A stretch of DNA of 64,000 bases from contig NZ_CANMVP010000006.1 of NCBI RefSeq assembly GCF_947501385.1, positions 118,022 to 182,021 of the forward strand, given 5' to 3'. The stretch is from an uncultured Polaribacter sp. (GTDB lineage Bacteria; Bacteroidota; Bacteroidia; Flavobacteriales; Flavobacteriaceae). Position 1 is the first letter of the stretch; every line of letters begins with the position of its first letter. The notes below the pieces were generated by a model. It was not told the DNA's origin and ran no database searches. It saw only the letters and a program-made list of their open reading frames with translations. Both the position numbers and the translations under genes were made by a program. This document shows, piece by piece, positions 25,460 to 32,387 of the stretch.

Positions 25460-27907
25460 GTGAAAAACCTATTTTTACTCATTCTATTTTTACCTTTTGC
25501 AGCATTTGCTCAAAAAACCACTATTCTTAAAGGAACCGTTAAAAACAAAAATAAAGAACCCGTAGAAAATGCTTCTGTCGAATTTGGAAAGACCGGAACT
25601 GTAACTGATAAAAATGGAAACTACTCTCTTAGAATTCCTCTAAAAGAAGAAATAACTATTAAATTTAGTCATATTTCGTACAAAACATTCTATCATCAAC
25701 TAACAGCAAAAAGTAGAAATGCCATTCGCTTCTCTCCTGTGCTTTCATTAAGTACAGAAAAGTTAGATGAAGTTATTGTAAAAGATAGAAGAAATGAAGC
25801 TCAGGGAATTACAAAAATAGATCCATTAAAAGCCAAAACTATTATTGGTGCAAATGCTGGTGTAGAAAATATTTTAATGACATTACCTGGTGTTAATAAC
25901 AACAATGAATTAAGTACCCAATACAATGTTCGTGGTGGCAATTTTGATGAAAATCTTGTGTATGTAAACGGAATTGAAATTTACAGACCCTTTTTAATTC
26001 GCTCAGGGCAACAAGAAGGTTTAAGTTTTATCAATTCAAATATGGTGCAGAACATTAATTTTTCTGCTGGTGGATTTCAAGCAAAATATGGAGATAAATT
26101 ATCTTCAGTGCTAGACATCACTTACAGAAAACCTACCGAATTAGCAACCACCATAGATTTTAGTTTGTTAGGCGGAAGTGCAACTTTCGAAAGTCCGTTT
26201 TTAGATAACAAACTAAGTATCATCACAAGTTTTAGATATAGAGACAACAGCTTATTTGTAAATAGCAAACAGATAGAAACGAATTTTAGACCAAGGTTTA
26301 CAGATTTACAATCTTTTGCTACTTATCAATTTTCAGATCAGTTTTCTTTAAATTATTTAAGTAATTTTTCTTTAAATAATTACGATTATCAACCTATTTC
26401 TAGAAGAACGCGTTTTGGAACCGTTGCAGATCCTTTAGAATTGACTGTTTTTTATGATGGAAGAGAAGAAAACAATTACTTTACACTCTTTAATGCAATT
26501 TCTGGAGATTACAAAGCAAATGAAAATGTATCTTTTACAGGAACAATTTCTAGCTACAATACGCAAGAAGAAGAATATTTTGACATTGCTGCGGCGTATA
26601 ATTTAGGAGAAGTGGATGCAAATATTGGCTCAGAAAATTTTGGAGAAGTTGATTTCTCTCAAGGAATTGGCTCTCAGTTAAACCATGCGAGAAACGATTT
26701 AGACGCACTCATTAATAACGCACAAATTAGGGGAACTTATAAGAATGATAGACAGCAATGGGATTTTGGTATAAAATATCAAAACGAAGATATTAGAGAA
26801 CGTATTCGAGAATGGGAAGTGATAGATTCTCTGGGCTTTTCTGTGCGTCCGCCAAATAGCTTAGGAAATAACCAACCTTATGAGCCTTTTACAGGCCCGA
26901 TAACACCTTTTCAAAATATAAGAGAAGATAATGAGGTTTCCATAAATCGTCTTTCTGGTTTTGTGCAGTTCAATGAACGCTTATTTTGGAATGATAACGA
27001 AGTTTGGTACAACGTTGGTGTTAGAGCTCAAAACTGGACCGTTTCTTCAAATGGAAGTGCTTCTAAAAATCAGTTAATTGTGAGTCCAAGAGCACAATTT
27101 GCAATCAAACCAAATTGGGAAAAAGACATGTTGTTTCGTTTTTCTGGTGGCTGGTATTCGCAACCACCTTCTTACCGAGAATTAAAAGATTTCAATGGAA
27201 AAATAAATGTGGATGTAAAAGCACAAAAATCTATTCATTTTGTAGCAGGAATGGATTATAGTTTTGATTTATGGGAAAGGCCTTTTAAGTTAACCACAGA
27301 GCTATATTACAAAGATTTAAGTGATATAAATGCATATGCTATAGATAATGTAAGAATTCGTTATAGAGCAGATAATGTAACCACTGCATACGCACATGGT
27401 TTTGATGTTCGGTTAAATGGTGAATTTGTTCCTGGAAGTGAAAGTTGGGTAAGTTTAGGCTATTTAAAAACAGAGGAAAATATTGATAACAGAGGAAACA
27501 TTTCTAGACCTTCAGATCAACGCATAAAATTTGCTATTTTATTTCAAGATTATGTGCCCAATCTACCCAATTTAAAAGCCTATTTAAATTTAGTGTACAA
27601 TTCAGGAGTTCCTGGAGGCGCACCAGCCTATGCAGATGTTTACCAATTTCAAGAACGTTTAAGAGATTATAAAAGAGCAGATTTGGGTGTGTCTTATGTT
27701 TTTGCTGATGCAAACAAACAATACACTACAGGTTGGTTGTCTAAATTTAAAGAATTAACTGCAGGTTTAGAATTGTTTAATATGTTCGATATTCAGAATT
27801 CTATCACCAATACTTGGGTAAGAGATGTGTATTCTAAAAACCAATTTGGGATTCCGAATTTTATGACAGGTAGAGTCTTAAATTTTAAAGTTGGTATGAA
27901 GTTTTAA
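25460..27907 (+). CDS. TonB-dependent receptor with carboxypeptidase-regulatory-like domain
   Basis: 815 residues with a GTG start 5 bp after the peptidase gene. Signal peptide KNLFLLILFLPFAAFAQ, then a CarboxypepD_reg-like beta domain (about 20-105; LKGTVKNKNKEPVENASVEF). The plug follows with GVENILMTLPGVNNNNELS, YNVRGGNFDENLVYVNGIE and VQNINFSAGGFQAKYGDKL. The rest is a 22-strand barrel ending in VLNFKVGMKF with a terminal Phe. It imports a ligand that cannot be predicted. There is no SusD partner, so this is not a SusCD pair. Its link to a peptidoglycan peptidase suggests envelope upkeep, by inference. Confidence 0.9.
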   Translation: MKNLFLLILFLPFAAFAQKTTILKGTVKNKNKEPVENASVEFGKTGTVTDKNGNYSLRIPLKEEITIKFSHISYKTFYHQLTAKSRNAIRFSPVLSLSTEKLDEVIVKDRRNEAQGITKIDPLKAKTIIGANAGVENILMTLPGVNNNNELSTQYNVRGGNFDENLVYVNGIEIYRPFLIRSGQQEGLSFINSNMVQNINFSAGGFQAKYGDKLSSVLDITYRKPTELATTIDFSLLGGSATFESPFLDNKLSIITSFRYRDNSLFVNSKQIETNFRPRFTDLQSFATYQFSDQFSLNYLSNFSLNNYDYQPISRRTRFGTVADPLELTVFYDGREENNYFTLFNAISGDYKANENVSFTGTISSYNTQEEEYFDIAAAYNLGEVDANIGSENFGEVDFSQGIGSQLNHARNDLDALINNAQIRGTYKNDRQQWDFGIKYQNEDIRERIREWEVIDSLGFSVRPPNSLGNNQPYEPFTGPITPFQNIREDNEVSINRLSGFVQFNERLFWNDNEVWYNVGVRAQNWTVSSNGSASKNQLIVSPRAQFAIKPNWEKDMLFRFSGGWYSQPPSYRELKDFNGKINVDVKAQKSIHFVAGMDYSFDLWERPFKLTTELYYKDLSDINAYAIDNVRIRYRADNVTTAYAHGFDVRLNGEFVPGSESWVSLGYLKTEENIDNRGNISRPSDQRIKFAILFQDYVPNLPNLKAYLNLVYNSGVPGGAPAYADVYQFQERLRDYKRADLGVSYVFADANKQYTTGWLSKFKELTAGLELFNMFDIQNSITNTWVRDVYSKNQFGIPNFMTGRVLNFKVGMKF

Positions 27908-28058
27908 ATTGTTGATAGTTTTATTTCTCGCCTAAGAATTTAGAACTTTAAAATCGCTGTAAAATTTCTTAATTGTAAAAATTAATTCTTACTTTTTTAA
28001 AATAACATCTTCAATTGTATATAATGTAATAATAAAAGTTACTATTATTTGAGAAACT

Positions 28059-28847
28059 TTATATTAAACCATTTCTTACACAATTAGCGATAAGTTCATT
28101 CACATTTTTTGCATCAGATTTCCCTAAAATATTTTTTCTGTGTGTATTTACTGTAAATTCTGAAATAAACATTTTCTCTGCAATTTCTGAACTTGTAAAC
28201 CCAGAAGCCATCAATTGTAAAATACTTAATTCTCGATTTGTAAATTTTTTTCTAATATTTATCGTATTAAGTAATAATTCATCGGGATCCAAAGAGTAAT
28301 AAGAAGGGAGATTTCCATCACCAATAAAAGATATTTTATGATCTATTGGTCCTGGAATATGACTGATATCTGCATGAACTCCAATCACTTGCTGTATTTT
28401 ACCATCTTCAGAAACATTTATTGTTTTTGCTTGATGTAAAATTTTCTTTATTGCACCATCTTTAAACTTATATCTAATTAAATATGTTGCTTTGTATTTA
28501 GTTAGTAAACTCGGTTTTATCTTATTTAATAAGAAATTGAGTACTGCTTCCTCTTTTTTCTGCATTAGAGCAAGATCTTCTGGAGCATAAAAATTTAACA
28601 TGGTTTCAAGTGAAATAGAGTTGTACTCAATATCAGATAAATTCATTAATTTTTTAACACCTTCACTCACATAATCTAATTGAAGTGTTTGAAAGTTAAA
28701 TAAGTAATAATAGAATTCTCCTGGTGAAAAAAAACCTGCTAATTCGTGTATTACTTTTTCAGGTTTAATAAATTTACTTGGTAGAGAGATATTATTTTTC
28801 TCATTCCAAACATTTTTAATGGAGTTAATAGAGTTTTTATTACTCAT
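28059..28847 (-). CDS. PAS-domain LuxR-type transcriptional regulator
   Basis: 262 residues. The C-terminal 60 residues form a LuxR/GerE HTH: FTNRELSILQLMASGFTSSE, IAEKMFISEFTVNTHRKNIL. The N-terminal 180 residues look like a PAS fold (FYYLFNFQTLQLDYVSEGVK, then IRYKFKDGAIKKILHQAKTI and a PAC-like IQQVIGVHADISH). It has no receiver aspartate and no membrane segment, so it is a soluble one-component sensor. The gene stands alone, and its targets are not shown by the sequence. Confidence 0.85.
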   Translation of the reverse strand: MSNKNSINSIKNVWNEKNNISLPSKFIKPEKVIHELAGFFSPGEFYYYLFNFQTLQLDYVSEGVKKLMNLSDIEYNSISLETMLNFYAPEDLALMQKKEEAVLNFLLNKIKPSLLTKYKATYLIRYKFKDGAIKKILHQAKTINVSEDGKIQQVIGVHADISHIPGPIDHKISFIGDGNLPSYYSLDPDELLLNTINIRKKFTNRELSILQLMASGFTSSEIAEKMFISEFTVNTHRKNILGKSDAKNVNELIANCVRNGLI

Positions 28848-28983
28848 AGAAAATTTATGCTTGCTAAAATTATTTATTTTATGGTAGTTATTTGAACATT
28901 AAAGTTAGTGAATAAAATACTCATACAAAAGTTTTCAATATTCACATTTAAGTGTTTAAATATGAATTCTGATAAAAATAAAT

Positions 28984-29022
28984 AAGAACTTTCTGTAATT
29001 ATAAATGCTACAAAAAGTTCTT
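28984..29022 (-). terminator. Terminator downstream of bcp
   Basis: A 9-bp perfect stem (AAGAACTTT / AAAGTTCTT) with a 21-base loop, starting 34 bp past the bcp stop on the minus strand; the following sequence is T-rich but interrupted. Confidence 0.5.
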
Positions 29023-29055
29023 AAAATAAATTTATTTAAACTGATAAATAGCAGC

Positions 29056-29508
29056 TTAATCTAATATCTGAGCAGCATGTGTTTTTGTTTTTACTTTAGT
29101 AATTATGTCTTCAATAATTCCTTTTCCATCAATAACAAAAGTAGTTCTGTGAATTCCATCATATTCTTTTCCCATAAATTTCTTTGGTCCCCAAACACCA
29201 AAAGCCTCAATAACAGCTTTGTCTTCGTCTGCTAAAAGCGGAAAAGGTAATTCGTGTTTGTGAATCCAGTTTTGCTGTCTTTTTGCAGAATCTGCACTTA
29301 CCCCTAACACATCATATCCTTTTGCTAAAAAAGATTGATAATTATCTCTCAAGTCACATGCTTCATTGGTACAACCAGGTGTGCTTGCCTTTGGATAAAA
29401 GAACAAAACCAATTTTTTACCAGCATAATCTGCTAATTTTACAGTATTGCCTGCATTGTCTTTTGCTTCAAAATTTGGAGCTTTGTCTCCTATTTTTAAT
29501 GTTGTCAT
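29056..29508 (-). CDS. bcp: Thiol peroxidase Bcp (peroxiredoxin Q)
   Basis: 150 residues. It reduces hydroperoxides with thioredoxin. The peroxidatic cysteine is in STPGCTNEACDLRDNY, with the resolving cysteine five residues later as in E. coli BCP. The N-terminal IGDKAPNFEAKDNAGNTVKL and VLFFYPKAS blocks are canonical, as are VLGVSADSAKRQQNW and LPFPLLADED. It is divergent from nth; the shared 89-bp gap holds a 14-bp palindrome, so the two may be co-regulated. Confidence 0.95.
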   Translation of the reverse strand: MTTLKIGDKAPNFEAKDNAGNTVKLADYAGKKLVLFFYPKASTPGCTNEACDLRDNYQSFLAKGYDVLGVSADSAKRQQNWIHKHELPFPLLADEDKAVIEAFGVWGPKKFMGKEYDGIHRTTFVIDGKGIIEDIITKVKTKTHAAQILD

Positions 29509-29552
29509 ATATTGAGTTTAATATTTAAAATTCAAAGTTTAAAATTACGAAT

Positions 29553-29566
29553 AAGTTAGCTAACTT
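29553..29566. promoter_or_regulatory. 14-bp palindrome in the bcp/nth divergent region
   Basis: AAGTTAGCTAACTT is a perfect palindrome overlapping the -7 box of nth (TAACTTTG at 29561-29568). A second inverted pair surrounds it: TTCAAAGTT at 29531-29539 and AACTTTGAA at 29562-29570. It could be an operator, but the binding protein is unknown. Confidence 0.5.
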
Positions 29567-29568
29567 TG
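29561..29568 (+). promoter_or_regulatory. -7 box of nth
   Basis: TAACTTTG matches TAnnTTTG and lies 29 bp before the chosen nth ATG. There is no clear TTG at -33. Confidence 0.45.
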
Positions 29569-29597
29569 AATATTAAATTTTGAACTTTAAATTCATA

Positions 29598-30254
29598 ATG
29601 ACCAAACAAGAAAAAGTACAATTTATAATAGATACATTAGAAGAACTATATCCAGAAATTCCTATTCCGTTAGATCATAAAGATCCCTATACCTTATTAA
29701 TTGCGGTTTTGTTATCTGCACAATGTACAGATGTTCGTGTAAATTTAATTACACCTTTGTTATTTGCAAAGGCAGACAACCCTTTTGACATGGTAAAAAT
29801 GTCTGTAGAAGAAATTAAAGCAATTATTAGACCTTGTGGATTGTCTCCAATGAAAAGCAAAGGCATTTACGGTTTGTCTAAAATATTGATTGATAAATAC
29901 AATGGTAAAGTTCCGCAAAGTTTTGAAGGTTTAGAAGCATTGCCTGCTGTGGGCCATAAAACGGCAAGTGTAGTTATGAGTCAGGCTTTTGGAGTTCCCG
30001 CTTTCCCTGTAGACACACATATTCATAGGTTATTATGGCGCTGGAACTTGACAAACGGAAAAAATGTAACTCAGACAGAAAAAGATGCAAAGCGATTATT
30101 TCCTAAAGAGTTATGGAATGATTTACACTTACAAATTATTTGGTACGGAAGAGAATATTCACCAGCAAGAGGTTGGAATTTAGAGGAAGATATTATAACA
30201 AAGACGATTGGGAGAAAAACTGTATTGAATGATTATTATAAGAAGTTCAAGTAG
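29598..30254 (+). CDS. nth: Endonuclease III (DNA glycosylase/AP lyase), cluster-less form
   Basis: 218 residues from the ATG at 29598; an in-frame TTG six codons upstream adds nothing conserved. Base-excision repair of oxidised pyrimidines. The helix-hairpin-helix with catalytic Lys is LPAVGHKTASVVMSQAFG, and the catalytic Asp is in AFPVDTHIHRLLWRW. The usual C-terminal [4Fe-4S] motif C-x6-C-x2-C-x5-C is absent: after YGREYSPARGWNLEED there is no cysteine at all. The enzyme therefore seems to lack the iron-sulfur cluster while keeping both catalytic residues. Confidence 0.92.
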   Translation: MTKQEKVQFIIDTLEELYPEIPIPLDHKDPYTLLIAVLLSAQCTDVRVNLITPLLFAKADNPFDMVKMSVEEIKAIIRPCGLSPMKSKGIYGLSKILIDKYNGKVPQSFEGLEALPAVGHKTASVVMSQAFGVPAFPVDTHIHRLLWRWNLTNGKNVTQTEKDAKRLFPKELWNDLHLQIIWYGREYSPARGWNLEEDIITKTIGRKTVLNDYYKKFK

Positions 30255-30546
30255 ATTCTGATTTTACTGTCTGATCTTGTTATTACGCAGAGATTCGCAG
30301 AGAAATAATCAAATGTTCATAAAAAATTTGACTCGGATTTCACGGATTTTCACTGATGATTGGATGAAAAATTATTATACTAAAATTCACAGAAAAAAAG
30401 GAGATTCTAAAAGTTTTTTTAAAATATCTTCTTTTCGAAGGAGGTACGACTAAAGCAATCTGTTTTTCAATTATAAAATTACCTAGTTTAATTGACCATT
30501 AAAACCATATTTCATAAAAGCAATTCTCTAAAAATATAACAAAAAA
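30255..30546. other. Non-coding stretch with degraded dispersed repeats
   Basis: Gap between nth and the terminator of the next gene. No ORF of note. It carries fragments that look like short Bacteroidota intergenic repeats: an imperfect tandem ACGCAGAGATTCGCAGAG near 30275-30302, GGATTTCACGGATTTTCACT near 30334-30356, and TTCGAAGGAGGTACGAC near 30435-30452. The family assignment is by eye only. Confidence 0.4.
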
Positions 30547-30580
30547 ATCTCTTAAAATTTCTTTAGAAACTTTAAGAGAT
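30547..30580 (-). terminator. Strong terminator of the SDR gene
   Basis: Stem of 10 bp plus 4 bp around a TTTA loop (ATCTCTTAAA ... TTTAAGAGAT, inner TTTC/GAAA), with a run of T on the minus strand at its 3' side. It lies 59 bp beyond the stop of the gene at 30640-31263. Confidence 0.8.
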
Positions 30581-30639
30581 AAGTGTTTTACCCAAGTTTA
30601 TTTTAAGCACAGTCAAAATAAGGAAATGAAAGAAATTTT

Positions 30640-31263
30640 TTAATTCGGAATCGCTTTCCCAATTAAAGTTTCTCCTTTTATAATTTCTAAAGTTTCGTTT
30701 ATCGTTGCAGAATCATGTAAAACTCTTACTAAAGTTTGTGCAACATCGTCTCTACTTATTTCTCCAGATTTATTGAGCTTTTCACTCAATTCAATTTTTC
30801 CTTTTCCTACTTCATCTGTTAAAGCACCTGATCTTACGATTGAGTATGATAATTTACTTTTTCTTAAATGAATATCCGCATTTTGCTTTGCTTGTAAATA
30901 ATCTTTCATATCTTCAGACTGTTCTGGCTTGTCTGCCCCCATAGAACTCAACATCACAAATTTCTTAATCTTTACTTTTTCACCAGCATCAATTAATTTC
31001 TTTGCTCCTTCTTGGTCTACTACTTTTACTTTTTTTCCTCCAGAACCCGCTGCAAAAATTATTTTGTCTATATTTTCTACGGCATGAGAAACATCTTGTT
31101 CTAAGTCTGCTAAGACCGTTTTTATATTTTTTTTCTCGAACTGTTCTTGCTGACTTTTCTTTCTGACCATAGCAATAGGATTAAAGTATTGAGACGAATC
31201 TAAAAGGGCTACTATTTTTTTTCCTGTGGTACCATTTGCACCTGCAACTAATATATTTTCCAT
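30640..31263 (-). CDS. Atypical SDR / NAD(P)H-binding protein
   Basis: 207 residues from the ATG at 31263, which begins directly with the Rossmann strand MENILVAGANGTTGKKIVAL; a longer reading frame upstream adds an unlikely 27-residue extension. The glycine motif is GANGTTG. Further blocks are VLADLEQDVSHAVENIDKII, FAAGSGGKK and VMLSSMGAD, then YSIVRSGALTDE. These match the atypical SDR group (YwnB/HSCARG-like) that bind NADP and sense or reduce small molecules. No YxxxK catalytic pair is evident, so catalysis is unproven. Single gene with its own terminator. Confidence 0.82.
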   Translation of the reverse strand: MENILVAGANGTTGKKIVALLDSSQYFNPIAMVRKKSQQEQFEKKNIKTVLADLEQDVSHAVENIDKIIFAAGSGGKKVKVVDQEGAKKLIDAGEKVKIKKFVMLSSMGADKPEQSEDMKDYLQAKQNADIHLRKSKLSYSIVRSGALTDEVGKGKIELSEKLNKSGEISRDDVAQTLVRVLHDSATINETLEIIKGETLIGKAIPN

Positions 31264-31348
31264 GACTGCAATTTCCGCAATATGCGTATCTAAAATTAAC
31301 TCATTCAACAAAAATGTTACTTCAAATAGAAAATACTGTATCAATTAA

Positions 31349-31378
31349 AAAAAGCCTCAACGTTAGTTGAAGCTTTTT
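31349..31378 (-). terminator. Terminator of the sigma factor/small protein unit
   Basis: A 13-bp stem with one mismatch and a four-base loop (core GCCTCAAC / GTTGAAGC), A-rich on one side and T-rich on the other. It lies directly after the 47-residue gene on the minus strand. Confidence 0.8.
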
Positions 31379-31384
31379 CCACTC

Positions 31385-31528
31385 TTAATTCAAATTCAAT
31401 TCAATGAAGTCATTTGATTTTGTTTTTACAAATGTGTGCGATTTGGAAAAATTAATCAAAAATTGAACTGTTTCTTTTTTTGGTTGCATCTGTAAATCAG
31501 AAGACTTTTTTGAGTAAAGTTGCATCAT
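31385..31528 (-). CDS. 47-residue conserved-looking small protein downstream of the sigma factor
   Basis: ATG at 31528 (followed by a second ATG), stop at 31385. The protein begins MMQLYSKKSSDLQMQPKKET and continues VQFLINFSKSHTFVKTKSND before ending in LNLN. It is basic and has no transmembrane helix or cysteine. It is 57 bp after the sigma factor gene and just before a good terminator, so it is probably the second gene of that unit. Similar short proteins with a QPKKET-FLLN-S core are, from memory, common at this place in flavobacteria. The function is unknown; an accessory to the sigma factor is only a guess. Confidence 0.65.
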   Translation of the reverse strand: MMQLYSKKSSDLQMQPKKETVQFLINFSKSHTFVKTKSNDFIELNLN

Positions 31529-31585
31529 ATATTTATTTAAATTGTTGGTTATTAAATTAGTAACGATGCTTTTTCTACTTTATTG

Positions 31586-32173
31586 TTAGTTCACCAAAAT
31601 AATGTTATGTTTTTCTATTAATTTACGCATATTTATCAAAGCATACCGCATTCTTCCCAAAGCAGTATTAATGCTAACATTGGTATTTTCGCTAATTTCC
31701 TTAAAACTCATATCTTTATACATGCGCATCACTAAAACTTCTTTTTGCTCTTCTGGTAGCTCATTAATGAGTTCTCTCACATCATTATAAATCTGCTCTT
31801 GTATCAATTGCTTTTCTGCATTTAGCGTTCCATCATTTAAAACAGAAAAAATATCAAACTCATCTGTATTTTTAAAAGATGGCATTCTGTTATTTTTTCT
31901 AAAATGATCAATCACTAAATTATGCGCAATTCGCATCACCCAAGGTAAAAACTTACCTTCTTCGTTATAATTTCCTTTTTTTAACGTTTTAATAACCTTA
32001 ATAAAAGTGTCTTGAAAAACATCTTCTGTGATGTCTTTATCTTGAACTTTACTATATATAAAGCTGAATAAGCGCTGTTGATGCCTTTTGATTAAAATAG
32101 CTAAAGAAGCTTCTTTACCGCTAATATAGTCACTAACTAATATACTATCTGAAATTTTATGTGCACGTATCAT
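31586..32173 (-). CDS. RNA polymerase sigma factor, sigma-70/ECF family
   Basis: 195 residues from the ATG at 32173. Region 2 is visible in ITEDVFQDTFIKVIKTL and LPWVMRIAHNLVIDHFRKNN; region 4 in LPEEQKEVLVMRMYKDMSFK and VSINTALGRMRYALINMRKL. There is no region 1 or 3, as expected for an ECF-type factor. No anti-sigma factor with a transmembrane helix follows; instead comes the 47-residue small protein. An 11-codon upstream extension would contain a hairpin (GAAAAGC/GCTTTTC, 32185-32204), which speaks for the shorter start. Divergent from uvrA. Confidence 0.9.
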   Translation of the reverse strand: MIRAHKISDSILVSDYISGKEASLAILIKRHQQRLFSFIYSKVQDKDITEDVFQDTFIKVIKTLKKGNYNEEGKFLPWVMRIAHNLVIDHFRKNNRMPSFKNTDEFDIFSVLNDGTLNAEKQLIQEQIYNDVRELINELPEEQKEVLVMRMYKDMSFKEISENTNVSINTALGRMRYALINMRKLIEKHNIILVN

Positions 32174-32387
32174 AATTACTTTTAGAAAAGCAAGAGAGCT
32201 TTTCAATTTATTATTTATTAATAATTTTAAAAGTAATTTTTTCCTATATACGCCTTATTTTGTGTAGTTTATAAGCAACAAATATGAATATTATTTTTCA
32301 ACCAAACAAACTTTTAGCAAAAAAAGATTTTACAGGATACAAAAAGAGGTAATTTTTTGGTAAATTTATACCCTATATTTTTGATAC

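Noticed and set aside
28028..28049. AATAATA/TATTATT hairpin after the TonB receptor gene
   Set aside because: Only seven A/T pairs and no T tract; too weak to call a terminator.
32376..32383. TATTTTTG as a definite uvrA promoter
   Set aside because: It ends only 4 bp before the ATG and its TTG is too close (16 bp), so it is mentioned in the uvrA entry but not listed as a promoter.
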